DNA of 64,000 bases from Planosporangium spinosum (GTDB taxonomy: Bacteria > Actinomycetota > Actinomycetes > Mycobacteriales > Micromonosporaceae): positions 144,749 through 208,748 of the forward strand of contig NZ_JBLYUB010000011.1 of the NCBI RefSeq assembly GCF_049999945.1, read 5' to 3'. The position numbers and the translations under genes are program-made. Positions within the stretch are counted from its first letter, which is position 1, and every line of letters starts with the position of its first letter. Under the pieces are notes generated by a model that was not told the origin of the DNA, did not search any database, and was given only the letters and a program-made list of their open reading frames with translations. Of this stretch, positions 58,986 through 64,000 are shown piece after piece.

Positions 58986-60280
58986 GCCGCGGCCCGGGCG
59001 GCGTACGGCAGCGCCGCCTCGACCACCTCCAGGGCAGCGTCGTCGATCGCCGTGGAGACGAACCAGGCCTCGTAGGCGCTCGGCGGCAGGTACACCCCGC
59101 GGGAGAGCATCTCGTGGAAGAAGGCCCGGAACGCAGCCACGTTCTGCGTCTGCGCGCCCGCGTAGTCGACGACCTCGCGGTCGGTGAAGAAGATCGAGAA
59201 CATGTTCCCCGCGGACGAGCGGACGTGCGGTACCCCGGCAGCGGCCAGCGCGTCGGAGGCGAGCTTGCCGATCACCGACGCCGTGGCGTCGAGCCGGTCG
59301 TAGGCCTCGTCGGTGCAGTTGCGCAGCGTGGCGAGGCCGGCCGCGCAGGCGAGCGGGTTACCCGACAGCGTACCGGCCTGGTAGACCGGCCCGGCCGGAG
59401 CGAGCTTCGCCATGATCTCGGCGCGACCGCCGAACGCCGCCGCCGGCAGGCCACCCCCCATGACCTTGCCGAAGGTGTACAGGTCGGCGTCAACCGGGTC
59501 ACGCCCGGACCAGCCGGCGCGCGACACCCGGAAACCGGTCATCACCTCGTCGACGATGAGCAGCGCCCCGTTGCGGTGGGCGATCTCGGCCAGATGGGCG
59601 TTGAACCCGTCCCGGGGCGCGACCACGCCCATGTTGCCCGCCGCGGCCTCGGTGATGACCGCCGCGATCTGCCCCGGCATGGACTGGAACGCCTGCTCGA
59701 CCGCGGCGATGTCGTTGTACGGCAGCACGACGGTGTCGGCGGCCGCGGCGCCGGTCACGCCGGGGGTGTCCGGCAGGCCGAGCGTCGCCACCCCGGAGCC
59801 GGCGGACGCCAGCAACGCGTCGACGTGCCCGTGGTAGCAACCGGCAAACTTGATCACCTTGGTCCGCCCGGTGTACCCGCGGGCCAGCCGGATGGCGCTC
59901 ATCGTCGCCTCGGTGCCCGAGTTGACCAGCCGTACGCTCTCCACCGCGGTGCGTCCGACGATCTCCTCGGCGAGTTCGACCTCACCGGGGGTCGGGGTGC
60001 CGAAGCTCGTTCCGGCGGCCGCGGCGGCGGTCACCGCCTCGACCACCGCGGGGTGGGCGTGCCCCAGGATCAGCGGACCCCAGGAACAGACCAGGTCGAC
60101 GTAGCGACGGCCGTCGGCGTCGAAGAGCCAGCAGCCCTCGCCGCGGACCATGAACCGCGGCGTGCCGCCGACGGCGCGGAACGCGCGCACGGGAGAGTTG
60201 ACCCCGCCCGGCACGATGGCGCGGGCGCGGTCGAAGAGAGCCTGGGAGGCCGGCGCGTCGGCCGGGTATGTCTCGGTCAC
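58970..60280 (-). CDS. hemL: Glutamate-1-semialdehyde 2,1-aminomutase
   Basis: 436 aa PLP enzyme of C5 heme synthesis. VPGGVNSPVRAF at the start, DEVMTGFRVSRAGW, and the Schiff-base lysine K272 in DLYTFGKVMGGGLPAAAFGG are typical. Heads the hemL-phosphatase-tlpA-ccdA-resB-ccsB set, linking heme supply to cytochrome c assembly. The last codons GAGGCGGCGGCATGA are the same 15 bases that end each 80-bp repeat downstream. Confidence 0.95.
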   Translation of the reverse strand: MTETYPADAPASQALFDRARAIVPGGVNSPVRAFRAVGGTPRFMVRGEGCWLFDADGRRYVDLVCSWGPLILGHAHPAVVEAVTAAAAAGTSFGTPTPGEVELAEEIVGRTAVESVRLVNSGTEATMSAIRLARGYTGRTKVIKFAGCYHGHVDALLASAGSGVATLGLPDTPGVTGAAAADTVVLPYNDIAAVEQAFQSMPGQIAAVITEAAAGNMGVVAPRDGFNAHLAEIAHRNGALLIVDEVMTGFRVSRAGWSGRDPVDADLYTFGKVMGGGLPAAAFGGRAEIMAKLAPAGPVYQAGTLSGNPLACAAGLATLRNCTDEAYDRLDATASVIGKLASDALAAAGVPHVRSSAGNMFSIFFTDREVVDYAGAQTQNVAAFRAFFHEMLSRGVYLPPSAYEAWFVSTAIDDAALEVVEAALPYAARAAAEAAA

Positions 60281-60447
60281 GGCTCCATCATTGTGGCAGC
60301 CGAGAAGGCCCTGCCCACCGCCGCCCCCTCGACGGTGGGCCGCGGCTCACGGCGTGGCCTGCAGGCCCGACACGCCGGAGTGCGGGGCCGCAGCCCGGTA
60401 CTCCGGCGGCGGAGACGTGACTTGATGCCGGGCCGGTGCGACCAGGT

Positions 60448-60453
60448 TAGGCT
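60448..60453 (+). promoter_or_regulatory. Leaderless-type -10 box (TAGGCT) of the STAS gene
   Basis: TAGGCT ends six bases before GTG 60460; no clear Shine-Dalgarno site. Confidence 0.5.
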
Positions 60454-60459
60454 GGCGGG

Positions 60460-60789
60460 GTGGAACGTCCGGATCTATCCATCTCAGTCCAGCAGAGCCC
60501 GCACGAGGCGCTCGTGGCGCTGGCCGGGGAGATCGACATGTCCACGGTCGGGCGGTTGTCGGCGGCCGTCGGCGACCTCCTCAACCCGGCGCCCCCGCGC
60601 GTGGTCCTCGACCTCGCCGGCGTCACGTTCTGCGACTCGCAGGGCCTCGGCACGCTCGTCGTGCTCAGCCGCCGGGCGGCCCTCGCGCACAGCGTGCTCG
60701 TACTGGTCAACGTGGGTGACTTCCTGCTGCGTGTGCTGGACATCACCGGCCTGCGCAACGCCCTGATGATCCAGGAGACCACCCCCTGA
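60460..60789 (+). CDS. STAS-domain anti-anti-sigma factor
   Basis: 109 aa single STAS domain: LVALAGEIDMSTVGRLSAAVGDLL and VLDLAGVTFCDSQGLGTLVVLSRRA with phosphorylatable S60. Such proteins release sigma factors from anti-sigma kinases (RsbW/SpoIIAB type). No partner kinase or sigma factor lies next to it; the neighbouring histidine kinase and response regulator are convergent with it. Confidence 0.9.
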   Translation: MERPDLSISVQQSPHEALVALAGEIDMSTVGRLSAAVGDLLNPAPPRVVLDLAGVTFCDSQGLGTLVVLSRRAALAHSVLVLVNVGDFLLRVLDITGLRNALMIQETTP

Positions 60790-60830
60790 CCCCGGTCCGG
60801 GTGACGACCCCGGAGAGCCGGCGGGGTCAG
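60786..60830. terminator. Inverted repeat containing both stop codons of convergent genes
   Basis: CTGACCCCG (60786-60794) and CGGGGTCAG (60822-60830) can form a 9-bp stem. The two TGA stops of the STAS and response-regulator genes lie within the arms, giving a compact shared terminator. Confidence 0.45.
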
Positions 60831-61414
60831 ACCATGCGACGCCGGGCCCGGGCGAGCACGTCCACCGCCTTCTCCAGCTGATCGCGCGCGGTCTCGCCGT
60901 CCGCCACGGCCGCCGTCGTGAGCAGCGCCGACGCCTCGTCGATCGCGACCGCGGCGGACCGCAGCGCGGCCTCGCGGGTCCGGGTCACCTCGGCCTGCGC
61001 GTGCAACTGCTGCGTCTTCGTCCACAGCTCCACGAAGACCGACACCTTCGCCCGCAGCACCCACGGGTCGAACGGCTTGGACAGGTAGTCCACCGCGCCC
61101 ACCGCGTACCCCCGCAGCGCGAGCTGCGAGTCCCGGTCGGCGGCCGTGAGGAAGATGATGGGCACGTGCCGGGTACGCTCACGCCGCTTGATGTGGCGGG
61201 CCGTCTCGAAGCCGTCCATGTCCGGCATCTGGGCATCGAGCAGGATCAACGCGAAGTCGTCGACGAGCAGGTGCTTGAGCGCCTCCTCTCCGCTGTGCGC
61301 GCTGACCGCCTGAACCGGCAGCCCCTGCAGGATCGCCTCCAGTGCCAGCAGGTTGTCACGCCGGTCGTCGACCATCAGCACCTTGGCCGTCGGGTGCTCG
61401 GTGGGGGTGGGCAC
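60827..61414 (-). CDS. Response regulator with C-terminal helical segment, no DNA-binding domain
   Basis: 195 aa from GTG 61414 (AAGGAAGG five bases upstream). The receiver domain has acidic D16 and D17, phosphoacceptor D60 (LLDAQMP), IIFLTAADRD and YLSKPFD. After residue 130 comes a coiled helix (LWTKTQQLHAQAEVTRTREAALRSAAVAIDEASALL) but no output domain, so it probably acts by protein contact. It lies 130 bases downstream of the hybrid kinase gene and is likely its partner. Confidence 0.9.
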   Translation of the reverse strand: MPTPTEHPTAKVLMVDDRRDNLLALEAILQGLPVQAVSAHSGEEALKHLLVDDFALILLDAQMPDMDGFETARHIKRRERTRHVPIIFLTAADRDSQLALRGYAVGAVDYLSKPFDPWVLRAKVSVFVELWTKTQQLHAQAEVTRTREAALRSAAVAIDEASALLTTAAVADGETARDQLEKAVDVLARARRRMV

Positions 61415-61544
61415 CGGACCTTCCTTTCGTCGTCGAACTGGGCGCGGGGGTCGGATGCCGGCGACGACCGGTGACCGTGGCACCCCGCCGCCGGCCCCGG
61501 TACGCGTCACCCGTGGCCGGCCGGAGTCGGAACAGACCGAACGG

Positions 61545-64000
61545 CTAGACCGTCCGCCCCTCGCCGTTGACCCACGCCGCCATGACGTCCAACAGCTCGT
61601 CGAGGTCGACCGGCTTGGTGATGTAGTCGCTGGCACCGGCGGCGAGGCTGGACTCCCGGTCGCCCGGCATCGCCTTCGCGGTCAGGAAGACCACCGGCAG
61701 ATCGACGAAGTGCGGGTTGCGCCGGATCAGCCGGGTCGTCTCGTTGCCGTCCATGTTCGGCATCATGGCATCCATCAGCACGATGTCGACGTGCCCGTGC
61801 TCACCGAGGATGCGGATGCCGTCCGCGCCGTTGTCGGCGTAGAGCACCGTCATCCCGTGCAGTTCCAGCGCACTGGTCAAGGCGAACACGTTGCGTACGT
61901 CATCGTCGATGATCAGCACGGTGGTGCCGTCGAGCTGCCGGGCAGCCTGGCTGGCCCGCCGCTCCGGCGCGACCATCGGACGGATCATCGGCGGGCTGGG
62001 CCGCGCCGCCGCGGTCGGGTCCGCGGTGTCGCCCGCCGGCGCGACCGCCGTCGGCACGACGGCCGCCAGCAGGACGTTGGCCGGCGTCGACTCGACGGGC
62101 AGCGTGTCCGGCAGGTACAGGGTGAACGTCGAACCGGCGCCCATCCGTGAGGAGACCTCGATCTTGCCGCCGAGCAGGCGCGCCAGTTCACGGCTGATCG
62201 ACAGGCCCAGGCCGGTACCGCCGTACTTGCGGCTGGTCGTGCCGTCGGCCTGCTGGAACGCCTCGAAGATCAGGCCGAGCTTGTCGTCGGAGATCCCGAT
62301 GCCGGTGTCGTCGACCGTGAACGAGATGACCCGGTTCGCCCCGTCGAGACTCGGTACGCCGTACGTCCGGCTCGGGTCGGCGGCTCCGATGCGGAGGGTG
62401 ACCGAGCCGCTGTCGGTGAACTTGACCGCGTTGGAGACCAGGTTGCGCAGGATCTGCTGGAGCCGCTGGGCGTCCGTGGTCAGCATCGGGGGCAGCCCGG
62501 CGTCGGTGCTGACGACGAACTCCAGCCCCTTCTCCTCTGCCTGCGGAGCGAAGGCCTGCTCGACGTACGACCGGACCTCGCTGAACAGCACGTCGCCCGG
62601 CTCCACGTCCATCCGACCGGCTTCGATCTTGGACAGGTCGAGGATGTCGTCGATCAGCGCGAGCAGGTCCGTACCGGCGCCGTGGATCGTCCTGGCGAAC
62701 TCGGTCTGCTTGGGGGTCAGGTTCTCGTCGGGGTTGTCGGCGAGCAGCCGCGACAGCAGCAGCATCGAGTTGAGCGGGGTACGCAGCTCGTGGCTCATGT
62801 TGGCCAGGAACTCCGACTTGTACTGCGAGGCCTGGGCCAGCTGCTGCGCCTTCTCCTCCAGGCCGAGCCGGGCCATCTCGATCTCCCGGTTCTGGGTCTC
62901 GATGTTGCCCTTCTGCTCCGACAGCAGCGCCGCCTTCTCCTCCAGCTCGGCGTTGGTGCGCTGCAGCTCGGCCGACTGGTCCTGGAGTTCGAGCGCCAGC
63001 CGCTGGGACTGTTCCAGCAGCTCCTCGGTACGCCGGTTGGCCAGGATGGTCTTGAGCGCGACGCCGATGGTGACCACGAGCCGGTCGAGGAACTCCAGCT
63101 GCAGTTCTGAGAAGTGCGACACCGTGGCGAACTCGATGACGCCGAGCGGGTCGCCCTCGTAGAGCACCGGCAGCACGACCAGGTCCGACGGCGGCGTGCT
63201 GGCGATGCCCGAGCGCACCGTGATGCCCTGGGCGTTCGCCGTGGTCACCCGGACCGTCCGGCGCGCCAGCGCCGCCTCACCCACCAGGCCCTCGCCGGGC
63301 GCGAAGCTGATGTCGAAGTCCGGGGCGTACCCGTAGGAGGCGGTCAGCCGCAGTGGCGCGTCCGGCGCCTCCGAGGCGGTGAGGAAGAACGCGCCGATCT
63401 GGGCGTCGACCAGCGGCGTCACCTCGGCCATGATCATGCGGCAGACCTCGTCGAGGTCGCGCTGCCCCTGGAGCAGGCCGCCGATGCGGGCCACGTTGGA
63501 GTCCAGCCAGCCCTGCTCGGCGTTCTTCTTGGTGGTCTCGCGGAGCGTGACGATCATCTGGTTGATGTTGTCCTTGAGCTCCTCGACCTCGCCCTCGGCG
63601 TTGACCGTGATCCGCTGGCTGAGGTCGCCCCGGGTCACCGCCGTGGAGACCTGCGCGATCGCGCGCAGCTGCGTGGTGAGCGTGCCGGCGAGCTGGTTGA
63701 CGTTCTCGGTCAGGTCCCGCCAGGTACCCGACACGCCCCGCACCTGCGCCTGACCACCCAGCTTGCCCTCGGTACCCACCTCACGGGCCACCCGGGTGAC
63801 CTCGTCGGCGAACGACGACAGCTGCTCCACCATCGTGTTGACGGTGTTCTTGAGCTCCAGGATCTCGCCCTGCGCGTCGACGGTGATCTTCTGGGTCAGG
63901 TCACCCTTCGCCACCGCCGTGGTGACCTGGGCGATGTTACGCACCTGGCTGGTCAGGTTGCCGGCGAGCTGGTTGACGTTCTCGGTCAGGTCCCGCCAGG
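61545..64000 (-). CDS. HAMP-repeat hybrid sensor histidine kinase (cut by right edge)
   Basis: At least 818 codons, 5' end outside the window. Order from N to C: HAMP repeats with 92-residue spacing (WRDLTENVNQLAG and RNIAQVTTAVAKGDLTQKIT, repeated as RAIAQVSTAVTRGDLSQRIT), a GAF domain, a long coiled coil, HisKA with MSHELRTPL, HATPase_c (NLVSNAVKF, DDTGIGI, GTGLGLSIS), an Ala/Pro linker and a receiver domain (IIDDDVRNVFAL, LMDAMMP, SDYITKPVD). This is the cytoplasmic-sensor layout known from Nik1-like and NdgR-type osmosensing hybrid kinases. The signal is unknown. Confidence 0.93.
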   Translation of the reverse strand, partial: WRDLTENVNQLAGNLTSQVRNIAQVTTAVAKGDLTQKITVDAQGEILELKNTVNTMVEQLSSFADEVTRVAREVGTEGKLGGQAQVRGVSGTWRDLTENVNQLAGTLTTQLRAIAQVSTAVTRGDLSQRITVNAEGEVEELKDNINQMIVTLRETTKKNAEQGWLDSNVARIGGLLQGQRDLDEVCRMIMAEVTPLVDAQIGAFFLTASEAPDAPLRLTASYGYAPDFDISFAPGEGLVGEAALARRTVRVTTANAQGITVRSGIASTPPSDLVVLPVLYEGDPLGVIEFATVSHFSELQLEFLDRLVVTIGVALKTILANRRTEELLEQSQRLALELQDQSAELQRTNAELEEKAALLSEQKGNIETQNREIEMARLGLEEKAQQLAQASQYKSEFLANMSHELRTPLNSMLLLSRLLADNPDENLTPKQTEFARTIHGAGTDLLALIDDILDLSKIEAGRMDVEPGDVLFSEVRSYVEQAFAPQAEEKGLEFVVSTDAGLPPMLTTDAQRLQQILRNLVSNAVKFTDSGSVTLRIGAADPSRTYGVPSLDGANRVISFTVDDTGIGISDDKLGLIFEAFQQADGTTSRKYGGTGLGLSISRELARLLGGKIEVSSRMGAGSTFTLYLPDTLPVESTPANVLLAAVVPTAVAPAGDTADPTAAARPSPPMIRPMVAPERRASQAARQLDGTTVLIIDDDVRNVFALTSALELHGMTVLYADNGADGIRILGEHGHVDIVLMDAMMPNMDGNETTRLIRRNPHFVDLPVVFLTAKAMPGDRESSLAAGASDYITKPVDLDELLDVMAAWVNGEGRTV

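Noticed and set aside
1..64000. tRNA or rRNA genes, integrases and transposases
   Set aside because: No T-loop-like GGTTCGAATCC sequence with clover-leaf context, no rRNA-like segment and no recombinase motif was noticed on either strand by eye; a tRNAscan-SE and ISfinder search would settle it.

Overview
This 64 kb window is a chromosomal segment of a high-GC Gram-positive actinobacterium, most likely a member of the Micromonosporaceae. That placement rests on the codon bias, a bldC-type developmental regulator, futalosine-pathway menaquinone genes next to a 14-gene nuo operon, LPxTG surface proteins, WXG100-type proteins and frequent GTG starts. The genus cannot be fixed from sequence alone. 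No tRNA, rRNA, CRISPR array, transposase or phage module was recognised.

Region 1 (1-18.7 kb, all minus strand) is an electron-transport block. menG (demethylmenaquinone methyltransferase) and menJ (menaquinone beta-reductase) precede a complete complex I operon nuoABCDEFGHIJKLMN, which is followed by the start of a polyprenyl diphosphate synthase gene running off the left edge. Menaquinone synthesis, saturation and use are therefore encoded side by side.

Region 2 (19-29 kb) holds mqnC, an aldo/keto reductase, the phenylacetyl-CoA epoxidase genes paaABCDE behind a palindromic operator, a beta-lactamase-fold serine hydrolase, mqnA, and an ArsR/MFS pair. Region 3 (29.6-43.8 kb) holds a HelD-like RNA polymerase recycling helicase, a glyoxalase-fold protein, a sortase substrate, a cobalamin-riboswitch-controlled btuFCD transporter, orphan WXG100/EspC-like genes beside a YbaB homologue, two small membrane proteins, mqnE, an NlpC/P60 peptidoglycan hydrolase and a proline-rich membrane protein.

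Region 4 (44-54 kb) has a DEAD-box helicase, a glycolipid-binding-domain protein, an Lrp regulator, bldC, ubiX, an OatA-like acyltransferase, mqnP (ubiA type), mqnL (ubiD type) and a second sortase substrate. Region 5 (54-64 kb) is the cytochrome c maturation/heme set ccsB-resB-ccdA-tlpA-(histidine phosphatase)-hemL, whose order matches the mycobacterial Rv0524-Rv0529 cluster. It is followed by a STAS anti-anti-sigma factor, a single-domain response regulator and a HAMP-repeat hybrid histidine kinase cut by the right edge.

The most unusual signal is a set of short repeat elements sitting exactly at gene junctions inside operons: 15120-15179, 37532-37591 and a tandem pair at 58811-58985, with a related leader at 17664-17786. 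Each encodes a tiny ORF that overlaps the upstream stop and the downstream start by 4 bases (ATGA or GTGA), so translational coupling is kept across the insertion. A different coupled leader peptide (45417-45455) starts from a leaderless-type promoter. Seven promoters in the window have a TANNNT box 6-7 nt before the start codon, the usual leaderless layout.
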